Both the position numbers and the translations under genes were made by a program. Source: Candidatus Cerribacteria bacterium 'Amazon FNV 2010 28 9' (GTDB taxonomy: Bacteria > Patescibacteriota > Microgenomatia > UBA1400 > UBA12028). From it: a stretch of 42,926 nt of DNA. The notes beneath the pieces were generated by a model. The model searched no databases and was not told the DNA's origin. It saw only the letters and a program-made list of their open reading frames with translations. Numbering within the stretch: position 1 is the first letter of the stretch; every line of letters starts with the position of its first letter. The stretch covers positions 1-42,926 of the forward strand of contig PSRQ01000032.1 of assembly GCA_003176165.1 (NCBI GenBank). The letters are read 5' to 3'. Shown here piece by piece: positions 7,822-16,632 of the stretch.

Positions 7822-10151
7822 GAAATAGTGATGAGTAATTGCTCTGTTTCTAGAATACCAGCTGCACTCCATTCTTGCCAAATTGCTTCGGTTACAAATG
7901 GCATGACTGGATGGAGAAGTTTCAGACAAGTTGAGAAGACATGGATGAGAACTGCCAACACAACTTCCTTATCTTCCCGCCCCTTTGTTGACTCCAGGTA
8001 GTCACTCGCTACTCGATTCCAAATAAAATCGTAGAGATTCTGCGCATAATCGGAAAAGCGGAAGTGTTCAAGATTGGAGGTGGAGGTTTCGATGAGCGTG
8101 TTGAGTTCGTTCAAGATTTGTTGATCCTCAGGAAGAAGAGGTAAGAGGTAAGAGGTAAGAGGTAAGGAATTTTCCTTCAACTTTTTTCTTAACTCGTAAC
8201 TCTTATCTCTTATCTCTTCGTTTTGTGATAACAAAACGATAAAACGGGCGATATTCCATAGCTTGTTTGCGAAGTTGCGATAGCCTTTTACTTTGTTCTC
8301 AGAAAGTGCGATTGGATTACCGGGTGCACTCCCAGCAATTAACGCTATTCTGAGCGCGTCAGCACCGTATTTTTCGGTGAGATCGATAGGATTGATGACA
8401 TTGCCTTTACTCTTGCTCATTTTGGCACCTTTTTCGTCCGTCACCATGGAGTGCAAGTACACCGTTTCAAACGGTACGGTGTTTGTGCGATACAAACTCA
8501 ACATGATCATGCGTGCGACCCAAAAGAAAAGAATGTCCCACATCGTATCAAGTACTTGTGTGGGGAAGAAGCGTTTGAAATCAGCAGAGTCTGGAAACCC
8601 AAGTGTCGTGAGTGGCCACTGGCCTGATGAAAACCACGTATCGAACGTATCAGTTTCTGGAAGATAGTCATCTCCTGGGCATTCGTTGCTGACGCGATAT
8701 ACAGCATCGACAGGTGCTCGCAGTGTTTGAAGACCCGCTCGGATGGTGTTCAATTCATACTGATCAAGAAGATCGGCAACACGTCCAATCACTCGTTCGT
8801 GATTCTCGTCCAAAAATGTTACTTCCAAATGAGGATTTTCATTGATGCTGTACCACACCGGGATGCGAATACCCCACACAATCTGGCGTGAGATCGGCCA
8901 GTCACGAATATTTTCCAACCACTGATAGTATTGTGTTTCAAATCGAGAAGGAACAAATGTCACGTCTTTATTTTTAGCGGCGGCAATGCCTTTTTGCGCC
9001 AGTGGTTTCATCTTCACAAACCAGTTGGGCATGACCATAGGCTCGATGTCACCACCGGTTTTGTAATCAACAGTCACGTTGTGTGTATATGTTTCATCGA
9101 CTTTCACAATCGTTCCGTCTGCACTCATATCTGCTGCGACAAGTTTGCGCACTTGCGCAACCTTTTTCCCATGATACTTCTGTACTCGCTCTGTTTGTGT
9201 GGGGGAATTTGGTGAAAATGCAGATAGATCAATCTTTCCAAAAAAGTCGATGAGCGGGCGGACGCGCAAGTTATGTTTTCTCCCAAGTGCGAAATCATTG
9301 GCATCGTGGGCGGGTGTGACTTTCATGACACCCGTGCCAAACTCCATGTCGATCGAGTCATCCCAGATGATTCGCATCTGTTGTGATCCAAGGGGACCGT
9401 TGAAGATCACTTCAGTCGTATCTTTCCAATCGTTGTAACGCCCGTCATTGGGGTTGATTGCAATGGCTTCGTCATAGAAAATGGTTTCGGGGCGCACGGT
9501 GGCGACGACCAAGTCGTGTGTATGTGATCCTTTGTCCGCGATATTGATGTAGTAGAGTGGGTCAATGCGTTCGACGTGCATCACTTCGAGCTCGGAAAAT
9601 GTGGTGCCATTTTTGGGTGAGTAGTTGACGATGTAGTTGTCGCGATAAATAAGGCCGTCATCGATCATGTGCTGAAATGTGTCGTACACGACCTTAATCA
9701 CTTTTTCATCGAGCATGAATGTGGCGCGTGACCAATCACATGAGAAGCCGAGCTGCTTCAACTGGTTAAAAATTGTGCCTGAGTTATCTTGCACGAATTG
9801 ATAAATGTCGTTGTACAAGGTTTGTCGGTCAAACTGAAACCGTGATTTACCTGCTTTACTCAAGTGTTTCTCGTACACGTACTGCGTCTCAAAGCCTGCG
9901 TGGTCTGTCCCGGGAATCCAGACTGTCGGATCTCCCATCATGCGATGCCAACGGATGAGAATGTCCTCAATCACAAACATCGCATGCCCGGCGTGTAGGG
10001 AAGCGTTCGCATTGGGCGGAGGAAGCAAAATTGTGAATGGCCTCTTACTCGAGTTAACGTTTTTTTGCGTGTCAGGATTAAACGCTCCGGATTCTTCCCA
10101 GAGTTTATAGATGTTTGCTTCGTGGTTTTTGTGATTGTAGGTCGAGTCCAT
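7791..10151 (-). CDS. valS: Valyl-tRNA synthetase
   Basis: PFTILLPPPNANASLHAGHAMF, WIPGTDHAGFETQ, KMSKSKGNVINPIDLTEKYGADALRIAL. Confidence 0.94.
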   Translation of the reverse strand: MDSTYNHKNHEANIYKLWEESGAFNPDTQKNVNSSKRPFTILLPPPNANASLHAGHAMFVIEDILIRWHRMMGDPTVWIPGTDHAGFETQYVYEKHLSKAGKSRFQFDRQTLYNDIYQFVQDNSGTIFNQLKQLGFSCDWSRATFMLDEKVIKVVYDTFQHMIDDGLIYRDNYIVNYSPKNGTTFSELEVMHVERIDPLYYINIADKGSHTHDLVVATVRPETIFYDEAIAINPNDGRYNDWKDTTEVIFNGPLGSQQMRIIWDDSIDMEFGTGVMKVTPAHDANDFALGRKHNLRVRPLIDFFGKIDLSAFSPNSPTQTERVQKYHGKKVAQVRKLVAADMSADGTIVKVDETYTHNVTVDYKTGGDIEPMVMPNWFVKMKPLAQKGIAAAKNKDVTFVPSRFETQYYQWLENIRDWPISRQIVWGIRIPVWYSINENPHLEVTFLDENHERVIGRVADLLDQYELNTIRAGLQTLRAPVDAVYRVSNECPGDDYLPETDTFDTWFSSGQWPLTTLGFPDSADFKRFFPTQVLDTMWDILFFWVARMIMLSLYRTNTVPFETVYLHSMVTDEKGAKMSKSKGNVINPIDLTEKYGADALRIALIAGSAPGNPIALSENKVKGYRNFANKLWNIARFIVLLSQNEEIRDKSYELRKKLKENSLPLTSYLLPLLPEDQQILNELNTLIETSTSNLEHFRFSDYAQNLYDFIWNRVASDYLESTKGREDKEVVLAVLIHVFSTCLKLLHPVMPFVTEAIWQEWSAAGILETEQLLITISWPNVKLHHQ
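8134..8222. repeat. GAGGTAAG / CTTATCT tandem and inverted repeat inside valS
   Basis: aagaggtaagaggtaagaggtaagaggtaag ... cttatctcttatctcttcg; encodes EEIRDKSYELRKKLKENSLPLTSYLLPLL. Confidence 0.8.
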
Positions 10152-10184
10152 AAATAGAGCGTTTTAGGGTTTAGCGGTTAGCGT

Positions 10185-10397
10185 TTAGTGACGAATTGGT
10201 GGTCGTTGTCCAACGGCAAAATTTACAACATACTCTTTTTTTAACCCATCAAGCCTCGAATCGTTTATGTAGGAATTATAGTTGCTTCCTTCCCTAACTG
10301 CATTTGCGAGGTTAGTTAAAGCTTCAATTTGTGGCTCCGATGCCTCAGGAAAAGCTATCTTAGCTGATTCTTTTGCAGATGGTCTTTCATTTTGCAT
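10185..10397 (-). CDS. Small hypothetical protein
   Basis: 70-aa ORF with RBS-like aaggag upstream of its ATG. Confidence 0.45.
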   Translation of the reverse strand: MQNERPSAKESAKIAFPEASEPQIEALTNLANAVREGSNYNSYINDSRLDGLKKEYVVNFAVGQRPPIRH

Positions 10398-10408
10398 ACT
10401 TTCTCCTT

Positions 10409-10654
10409 TTAATTGTTTTTGTACTGTTCTGGATCTGTTTTGGATTGTTCTTCTACCCCTGAATAAAATGTGATATGCGTCGTCTTTTCTCCGCGTGCCC
10501 CTGGCTCATATCCCAATTCATCTGGCTTTTGACCAAACTTGAGTCGACCATCATCTAAGCGTTTTTTTGCTTCATCGAGAGCACTTTGTAGCATAGGTGG
10601 AACATCGCTATCCTTGCCCAAGGGCCCTTTTCCATAAAAAGTGAACTCAGTCAT
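10409..10654 (-). CDS. Small hypothetical protein
   Basis: 81-aa ORF, RBS-like ggaaatg context. Confidence 0.45.
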   Translation of the reverse strand: MTEFTFYGKGPLGKDSDVPPMLQSALDEAKKRLDDGRLKFGQKPDELGYEPGARGEKTTHITFYSGVEEQSKTDPEQYKNN

Positions 10655-10745
10655 GACATTTCCTTTCGCTTTTCTTGTATTTTAACATCTTGATGTGTGT
10701 GTACGCCAACGGTAGGATACGAGGTAAAGAGAAAAAGGAGCGTCT

Positions 10746-11507
10746 ATGGCTTTATTTCTACTAATCTTACTTGTGGTTTTAATCGTCTTTTGGCTCAGTT
10801 CGTTGAAGCAAATCAATGAGTATGAGCGTGGCGTGGTGTACTCCTTTGGTCGGTTTACCGGCATCATGCAGCCTGGGTGGCGGTTTATGTGGCCATATTT
10901 TCAGCAGGTGACCAAAGTGGATATCCGTACCAAAACGGTTGAGGTCCCTAAGCAAGAGGCAATCACGCATGATAATGTGCAGGCAAAAATCACTGCAGTG
11001 GTGTACTACAAAGTTGTGGATCCAGCCAAGGCTGTCAATGAAGTGGAGGATTTTTACTATGCAGTGTCACAGTTGGCACAAACCACAATGCGTAATGTTA
11101 TCGGGGGAGTGACGCTCAATGACCTCTTGGCAGAGCAAGCACAGATTGCCGACAAAATTCAAAAAGATATCGATCGGATTTCGGAAGGGTGGGGTGTGGA
11201 TGTCCAGGCTGTCGAGCTCAAAGATATTGAACTTCCAGACTCAATGGTACGTACGATGGCGAAGAAAGCCGAAGCGGAGCGTGAAAAAGAAGCGACGATT
11301 ATTGCTTCTGAAGGAGAAGTCGTCGCAGCTCAAAACCTCGCCAAAGCTGCTGAGACTATGGCTAATACTCCAGGTGCTATGCAACTGCGTACTCTCAATA
11401 CGCTCGACAGCGTGAGTGGAGATCAAAATACCACGATCATCTGGACACTGCCTTTGGAAATCCTTCGCGCTATTGAAGGATTTGGACAGATGGTGAAAGG
11501 AAAATAA
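10746..11507 (+). CDS. SPFH/slipin (stomatin-like) protein
   Basis: N-terminal TM, INEYERGVVYSFGRFTGIMQPGWRFMWPYFQQVTKVDIRTKTVEVPKQEAITHDNVQAKITAVVYYKVVDPAKAV. Confidence 0.9.
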   Translation: MALFLLILLVVLIVFWLSSLKQINEYERGVVYSFGRFTGIMQPGWRFMWPYFQQVTKVDIRTKTVEVPKQEAITHDNVQAKITAVVYYKVVDPAKAVNEVEDFYYAVSQLAQTTMRNVIGGVTLNDLLAEQAQIADKIQKDIDRISEGWGVDVQAVELKDIELPDSMVRTMAKKAEAEREKEATIIASEGEVVAAQNLAKAAETMANTPGAMQLRTLNTLDSVSGDQNTTIIWTLPLEILRAIEGFGQMVKGK

Positions 11508-11513
11508 TTCTTT

Positions 11514-11789
11514 TCAACCTGACCTTTTTTGTTGAGAGCTCAGTTTATTAAGAGTTTCAATGATAAATCCATCTAGTACTTCATCACTTTTTCCAGATTC
11601 AATACGGTGACTTATTATGTCAACCAATCTCTGACGATCATTGGGAGACAGTGATGCTGTTTGTTGCTTTATATACTTTTCAAAAGTTGCCATGTTTTCA
11701 TTTCCAGCTGTTGGTCTCGTTTCTCCTTTTGCAGTCATGCCCGTGGCATATATATTGTCTACGAGGAGTCGAAGGTCTTTTTCTTCCAT
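11514..11789 (-). CDS. Small hypothetical protein
   Basis: 91-aa ORF with no recognised family. Confidence 0.45.
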   Translation of the reverse strand: MEEKDLRLLVDNIYATGMTAKGETRPTAGNENMATFEKYIKQQTASLSPNDRQRLVDIISHRIESGKSDEVLDGFIIETLNKLSSQQKRSG

Positions 11790-11831
11790 AGAATTCCTTT
11801 CTACTTTATTTTGTACTATATAAAAACTTTC

Positions 11832-12197
11832 TTACTTTTTCACTGTCTCTTTTACTGCAGAAACAATAGTATTCAGCGGTGTATTAGCTTTCACAAAGTA
11901 TCCTTGAATGCCAATTTTTTCTGCCACAGTTTTTTCGCTATCAAGATTACTTAAGATAATAACGGGGAGATCTTTGGTTTTTGGGTCTTTGCGAATACTC
12001 TCCAAGAAATCAAATCCATTTTTTCCGCCGGGAAGCATGATATCTAAAAGAACAAGTTGTGGTTGTGAAGTCTGAAGACAAGTCATGGCCTGGTCAACCG
12101 AGGTGGCTTCCTGGATTTCGTACCCTTCTTGTTGCAACAGTTCTTTGAGTGTTCCACGTAAATCATTGTCGTCTTCAATGAGAAGAAGAATGCTCAT
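11832..12197 (-). CDS. Stand-alone response-regulator receiver domain (CheY-like)
   Basis: LLIEDDNDLRGTLKELLQQEGYE...PQLVLLDIMLPGGKNGFDFL...PVIILSN; no output domain. Confidence 0.9.
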   Translation of the reverse strand: MSILLLIEDDNDLRGTLKELLQQEGYEIQEATSVDQAMTCLQTSQPQLVLLDIMLPGGKNGFDFLESIRKDPKTKDLPVIILSNLDSEKTVAEKIGIQGYFVKANTPLNTIVSAVKETVKK

Positions 12198-13900
12198 ACT
12201 GTTGATCCTTTCGCGATGGGTAAGTGAATACAGAAGGTGCTTCCTTTTCCAAGTGTGCTCTCAAGAGCCACATCTCCACCCCACCGTTTTACAAACGAGC
12301 GTACCACAAAAAGTCCGAGACCGGAACCTTGTGCTGAGAGCGTGTTGGCATTGTGTCCACGGTAGAATTTTTCAAACACGTGTGGTTGGTCTTCGGGAGA
12401 GATGCCGATCCCCGTGTCTTGAACGCAGATTTGCACTTCTGAAGAAGTTGTAGTGATTTGAATGTATATATCTCCTCCATCAGGAGTGTAGTTAATTGCA
12501 TTGCTAAGGAGATTTTCTAAGATGGTGGGGAAGTACTGCGGATCGACACGAACGAGGGCTTCTTGTGTTGAAAATGGAGTATGAAGAGTAAGATGCTTCT
12601 GATCAGAAAGAGACTTTATCTGTTCAATAAGAGGTTCGAGTGCCGTTTTGACATCGGCAATTTGGAGATGTTCTTCCACTGTTCCTTGAGTTAGGGCAGA
12701 GACGCTCAACAAGTCATTGACGAGTTTTGCCATTTTTTGAGCACGACCATTGACTCGCTCAAGTACGGTTTTAACGTGATCATCACGCGTATCGCGAAGG
12801 AGAAGTTCAGTGTCCCAGCGCATACTCGAGAGCGGTGTGCGCAGTTGATGTGCTGCGATAGCCAAGAATTCATCTTTTGCGTTGTCCAACTCTTTTTCTT
12901 TGGTAATATCGCGAGCTGTTCCAAGTTTGCCGACAATACCGTTCTCATTCTTGTACGGAACACTACTAAATTCCCCAACTCGATATGTTCCGGCTTTTGT
13001 GCGAATGCGCAATTGGAATCGTTGAATAGGATCTCCAGATAATCCTTTGAAGAATTGTTCTTTCGCGCTCGCTTGATCGTCGGGATGGACTAATTCAAGA
13101 AATGGTTTGCCAATCCACTCGTCTCGTTTCCATCCCGTGATTGACTCGAATGCGGGATTGAGGGTGACAAATTTGCCATCAGGAGCACTGATGCTGTAGA
13201 TGACCTCGGGAACAAGATTAAAAATAGTCTCGTATTTTTCCTCGCTTTCTTCAAGTTGTGCCTGAGCTAGATGTCGATCTGTGACATCGCGAAAATTGAT
13301 AACGACGGCATCGATTGTTGGATCATCCAAAAAATTGGTGGCTACACCCTCTATCCATCGCCAACTTTCATCTCTGTGCTTGATTCGGTTGGTTCCAATG
13401 ATTGTTTTGCCAGGGTGATGTATGAGTGACAAAAGATTTTTTTTTGCGGTGTCTATGTCATCGGGATGGATGAATTGAAGAGGTGAGGTGCCAATGAACT
13501 CCTCCGGTGAATAGCCCAAAATTGGCTTGATTGAAGCACTTGCGTACGTAGTCGTCCCTTCCTTGTCAATTAAGACGATCGCGTCATTGCTGTGTTCAAT
13601 GAGAACTGCAAATTTATGTTCTAGGTTTTTATAATCTTGAATACACACTTTTTTTTCTGCGTGAACTTGGGTGTTCTGTTCGTATAAATAGATTGTTATG
13701 GCTAGAAGGCTAAACAACAGTGCGCCATCTACCGCAAGATTACTTCTCCAGATATACCACCCATAACAGAGCACGAGGAGGAGCGGAACGCTCAAGATAG
13801 CCAGGAAAAGTGAAGGGGTATGGTGTGGGTGAAGAGCGGGGCGAGATGGCTCCATACATTCACTGTAGCGTGAAGGGAAAGAAGGAGTCAATGGATCCAA
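12194..13900 (-). CDS. Membrane PAS-PAS sensor histidine kinase
   Basis: Two TM, two PAS domains, FLAIAAHQLRTPLSSMRWDTELLL (H box), NLLSNAINYTPDGG, DTGIGISPEDQPHVFEKFYRG, GSGLGLFVV. Alternative start ATG 13855. Confidence 0.93.
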   Translation of the reverse strand: MDPLTPSFPSRYSECMEPSRPALHPHHTPSLFLAILSVPLLLVLCYGWYIWRSNLAVDGALLFSLLAITIYLYEQNTQVHAEKKVCIQDYKNLEHKFAVLIEHSNDAIVLIDKEGTTTYASASIKPILGYSPEEFIGTSPLQFIHPDDIDTAKKNLLSLIHHPGKTIIGTNRIKHRDESWRWIEGVATNFLDDPTIDAVVINFRDVTDRHLAQAQLEESEEKYETIFNLVPEVIYSISAPDGKFVTLNPAFESITGWKRDEWIGKPFLELVHPDDQASAKEQFFKGLSGDPIQRFQLRIRTKAGTYRVGEFSSVPYKNENGIVGKLGTARDITKEKELDNAKDEFLAIAAHQLRTPLSSMRWDTELLLRDTRDDHVKTVLERVNGRAQKMAKLVNDLLSVSALTQGTVEEHLQIADVKTALEPLIEQIKSLSDQKHLTLHTPFSTQEALVRVDPQYFPTILENLLSNAINYTPDGGDIYIQITTTSSEVQICVQDTGIGISPEDQPHVFEKFYRGHNANTLSAQGSGLGLFVVRSFVKRWGGDVALESTLGKGSTFCIHLPIAKGSTV

Positions 13901-13911
13901 TAAAATAATGA

Positions 13912-14691
13912 TTATGTAAATGCATTAAATCCTTGCGCAAGAAGGTTTTGTGTGGGGAGAAATAATGGTTGTGGTAAGTGATCCCATGAGAACCATTTCC
14001 ATTCGCTACATTTGTTTGGTTCCATGACAGTTGGTTCTCCTTGTTGTGAATAAGTGACGATAAAAAGGGTGATGTACTGTTTGTGTTCTTGCTCAAAAAT
14101 ATCGTTGGTATATGGACCAATACGAAGATCCCTAATTTCTAATCCAGTCTCTTCTTTCACCTCACGAATTGCACATTCTTGTGGTGTTTCACCTCCTTCT
14201 AAGTGGCCTCCTGGGAAATTCCATGTTCCGTCGCCATGCGAATTTTTACGTTTGCCCATGAGGACTTTTCCATCACGGATAACAATGACGCCCACTCCAA
14301 CCTTAGGATGAGGGAGTAGTTGTTGTTTAGGGATTGTTCCAAGTTCTTCTTGAAGTTTGTGAACTAACATTGTTGGGTTGCTGTATTCAACAAACAGTGA
14401 AGACACTTCATGAAGAGAAGTTGAAGGTTTGATTCCTTTTTTATGTAGACAGACAATTGTTTTGTTTACATCACTTGCCCAGCCAAGTTCAATCCCTTGT
14501 CCTGTGGAAGGAGAGGAGACTTCAGCGAGAACAAGATCACAGCTTTCAATTACCTTTTTTGTATTGAACCGTTGCTCAGTTGTATGCGGAAAAATAAAAA
14601 TATGATCTTTGGTGAGAGGAGAATCTTGTAGTGGACGATATAACTCGTTGTGAAAATCAAAGTGAGTCGAATGGGAAACAAAAATCACCAT
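13912..14691 (-). CDS. Nucleoside 2-deoxyribosyltransferase-like domain fused to NUDIX hydrolase
   Basis: N-term CDLVLAEVSSPSTGQGIELGWA; C-term GGHLEGGETPQECAIREVKEETGLE NUDIX box. Confidence 0.75.
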   Translation of the reverse strand: MVIFVSHSTHFDFHNELYRPLQDSPLTKDHIFIFPHTTEQRFNTKKVIESCDLVLAEVSSPSTGQGIELGWASDVNKTIVCLHKKGIKPSTSLHEVSSLFVEYSNPTMLVHKLQEELGTIPKQQLLPHPKVGVGVIVIRDGKVLMGKRKNSHGDGTWNFPGGHLEGGETPQECAIREVKEETGLEIRDLRIGPYTNDIFEQEHKQYITLFIVTYSQQGEPTVMEPNKCSEWKWFSWDHLPQPLFLPTQNLLAQGFNAFT

Positions 14692-14698
14692 AGAATGT

Positions 14699-15523
14699 TT
14701 ATTCTTCAATTTCAAACGTCAGCTGGTCCTGTGGAATGCCAATCGATATTCCGTACTCAACAGCTTCCTTCCATGTTTCTTTGCTTGTATGTGAAAAAAT
14801 GAATAACTTATGCGGAAAGACTACGATGATCCTGTCGCCGGACCAAAAATGGGCATACCATTTTTGAGGTTTGAGATTATTCACAAGTTGCTCAATTTGT
14901 TTGTTCGTGCCTTCGACGAAATAGAGATGCCAACGTTGTGTTGGATCTTCTTCTGTTGTAACTCTGACTTTTTTGATCGAAAACTCATTGAGCATTCTAT
15001 TGTCTATCAAACTTTCTTCGATGATGATGCCGTGAAAAACCATTTTTTGCCGGAGATAGTGTTTGATGAGTGTGTCCACTTGTGGAGAAACGGAAAGTGG
15101 ATAGACGCTTCCTATTTCTTCTAGAGGAATAAATCTTGCTTGCTCGATGTCTGGATCAGTGGGTGATTCTATGTCCCTGACGATTTGTGCTTCGTAGTAG
15201 AGTTGTAAGGTCTCATGAAAATTTCCTTTGCGGTGATAAAACCAATCAGTGGCGGCAAACAGTAGTTTCCCAATTTTAATAGTTACTCCGCCTTCTTCGA
15301 GAGCTTCACGATGCAATGCTTCTTCAATGGTTTCGCCAAGTTCAATTCCTCCACCGATGACATCATAGTGTTTCTCAAATTTGCTTTTACCGATAAGTAA
15401 TTTCCCATCCTTGATAATCAAAGCGTAGGCAGAGATACGCCAGGTAATGGGTGAGCCGTCGTATTCAACTGGTTCAAGATTAGCATTGATGAAGTGATGC
15501 TGTTTGGGAAGCGTGGAGTTCAT
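14699..15523 (-). CDS. NUDIX hydrolase with uncharacterised C-terminal domain
   Basis: GGGIELGETIEEALHREALEEGGV NUDIX-like box, then ...VNNLKPQKWYAHFWSGDRIIVVFPHKLF domain. Confidence 0.7.
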   Translation of the reverse strand: MNSTLPKQHHFINANLEPVEYDGSPITWRISAYALIIKDGKLLIGKSKFEKHYDVIGGGIELGETIEEALHREALEEGGVTIKIGKLLFAATDWFYHRKGNFHETLQLYYEAQIVRDIESPTDPDIEQARFIPLEEIGSVYPLSVSPQVDTLIKHYLRQKMVFHGIIIEESLIDNRMLNEFSIKKVRVTTEEDPTQRWHLYFVEGTNKQIEQLVNNLKPQKWYAHFWSGDRIIVVFPHKLFIFSHTSKETWKEAVEYGISIGIPQDQLTFEIEE

Positions 15524-15564
15524 TTCGCCATTATAGCAAGAGAGTTTTCCCAAGATCTGGTTAG

Positions 15565-15592
15565 TTGAATTTGTTGCAAAATGTCTTATAAT
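15565..15592 (+). promoter_or_regulatory. Putative sigma70-type promoter TTGAAT-N16-TATAAT
   Basis: ttgaat 15565-15570, tataat 15587-15592, ahead of ORF 15628. Confidence 0.55.
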
Positions 15593-15627
15593 AATTCTGT
15601 CGTTCTCAGCGTAAGTAAGGAGTAAAA

Positions 15628-16116
15628 ATGAAGAACTTAGCGGGCGACCGGAACTGCGACGAATCTATTCGTCGTGAACTCGAACGAGCGCGTATTCCCG
15701 CTGTCTCGATTGAGAAGAGGAACACCGAGGTTCCATATACCGTCATAGGTCAGCTTAGTGATTTTACATTCACCAGAGCTTGGTACTACTGGGTAGTCAC
15801 TGGCCGAGTACCTGTGTCGGTCGCTGAAGAGCTTTATCAAGATCCTGTAGGGAAGGACGATGTTCGAGCCGGAGGGCATGCTGGTGGGCACCCAATCGAA
15901 GGATATGTTGTTGCCTACTTGGATGTTGAGGGAAATAAAATCCTTCCGCTTACTCAACGGCAACAGTTTCAAGAACTCGAGCTTTCTACAGAGGGATACG
16001 TGTTTTATGAAAACCCGAAGGAAATGGGAAGCGGGTTTGTTACCAGCTACCACATAGATAGTGAAGTGGGGCTACGGCTTTTTGCCCATACGCTCCGCGC
16101 TCATGGTCTTGTTTAA
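15628..16116 (+). CDS. Hypothetical protein
   Basis: 162-aa ORF with promoter, RBS (taaggag) and terminator; motif FTFTRAWYYWVVTGRVPVSVAEELYQDPVGKDDVRAGGHAGG. Confidence 0.75.
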   Translation: MKNLAGDRNCDESIRRELERARIPAVSIEKRNTEVPYTVIGQLSDFTFTRAWYYWVVTGRVPVSVAEELYQDPVGKDDVRAGGHAGGHPIEGYVVAYLDVEGNKILPLTQRQQFQELELSTEGYVFYENPKEMGSGFVTSYHIDSEVGLRLFAHTLRAHGLV

Positions 16117-16127
16117 GGGCTTTGTTC

Positions 16128-16160
16128 ACAATCCCCATCTCTTCAGGTGGGGATTTTTTT
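16128..16160 (+). terminator. Rho-independent terminator
   Basis: AATCCCCA-tctcttcagg-TGGGGATT followed by TTTTT. Confidence 0.75.
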
Positions 16161-16632
16161 ATCTTTTTCCTTCATTTTTAGTACTCTTTCTTTGCTGTAT
16201 ATACGCCATAACTCCACGCATCGCCACCCATCCGATAAGCAGGATATAGATTGTCATCGGAATGAGCGAAAGAGCTTTGGAAAGTTGATCTTGTCCTGCA
16301 AAAAGGCCCGCCCGATACAAATTGAGACGAAACCAAGTGACGCTATTGTACCCATGTCCGACAAGCAGAGCCATCGCAGCCCAGAGATTCAGGGGTTCTT
16401 TGAGTTTTTTGGTGAGCCAATATGTGAAGGTCAACCAGACGAGCAAAGAGGGGATGATAAAGGCAAGCGGATGCAGTTGCAACAATGGATAGATTGGGAC
16501 AGCTTCGTTGAATACTTTGTATCCACTTGTCCAATACTCTTTGGGTTGTCCGAGCACGGTGCCGACAACATCCACAATAACAGGAATGAAGAATATCGTA
16601 AAAAGAGGGTTGGAATGAAAGATTTTTTTCAT
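16159..16632 (-). CDS. Hypothetical multi-TM membrane protein
   Basis: Several hydrophobic helices (LFTIFFIPVIVDVVGTVLG; LAFIIPSLLVWLTFTYWL; LIPMTIYILLIGWVAMRGVM). Confidence 0.65.
   Translation of the reverse strand: MKKIFHSNPLFTIFFIPVIVDVVGTVLGQPKEYWTSGYKVFNEAVPIYPLLQLHPLAFIIPSLLVWLTFTYWLTKKLKEPLNLWAAMALLVGHGYNSVTWFRLNLYRAGLFAGQDQLSKALSLIPMTIYILLIGWVAMRGVMAYIQQRKSTKNEGKR

Noticed and set aside
8134-8222. Tandem GAGGTAAG units considered as a CRISPR array
   Set aside because: Units are about 7-8 nt with no spacers and lie in-frame inside valS; no cas genes are present in the window.
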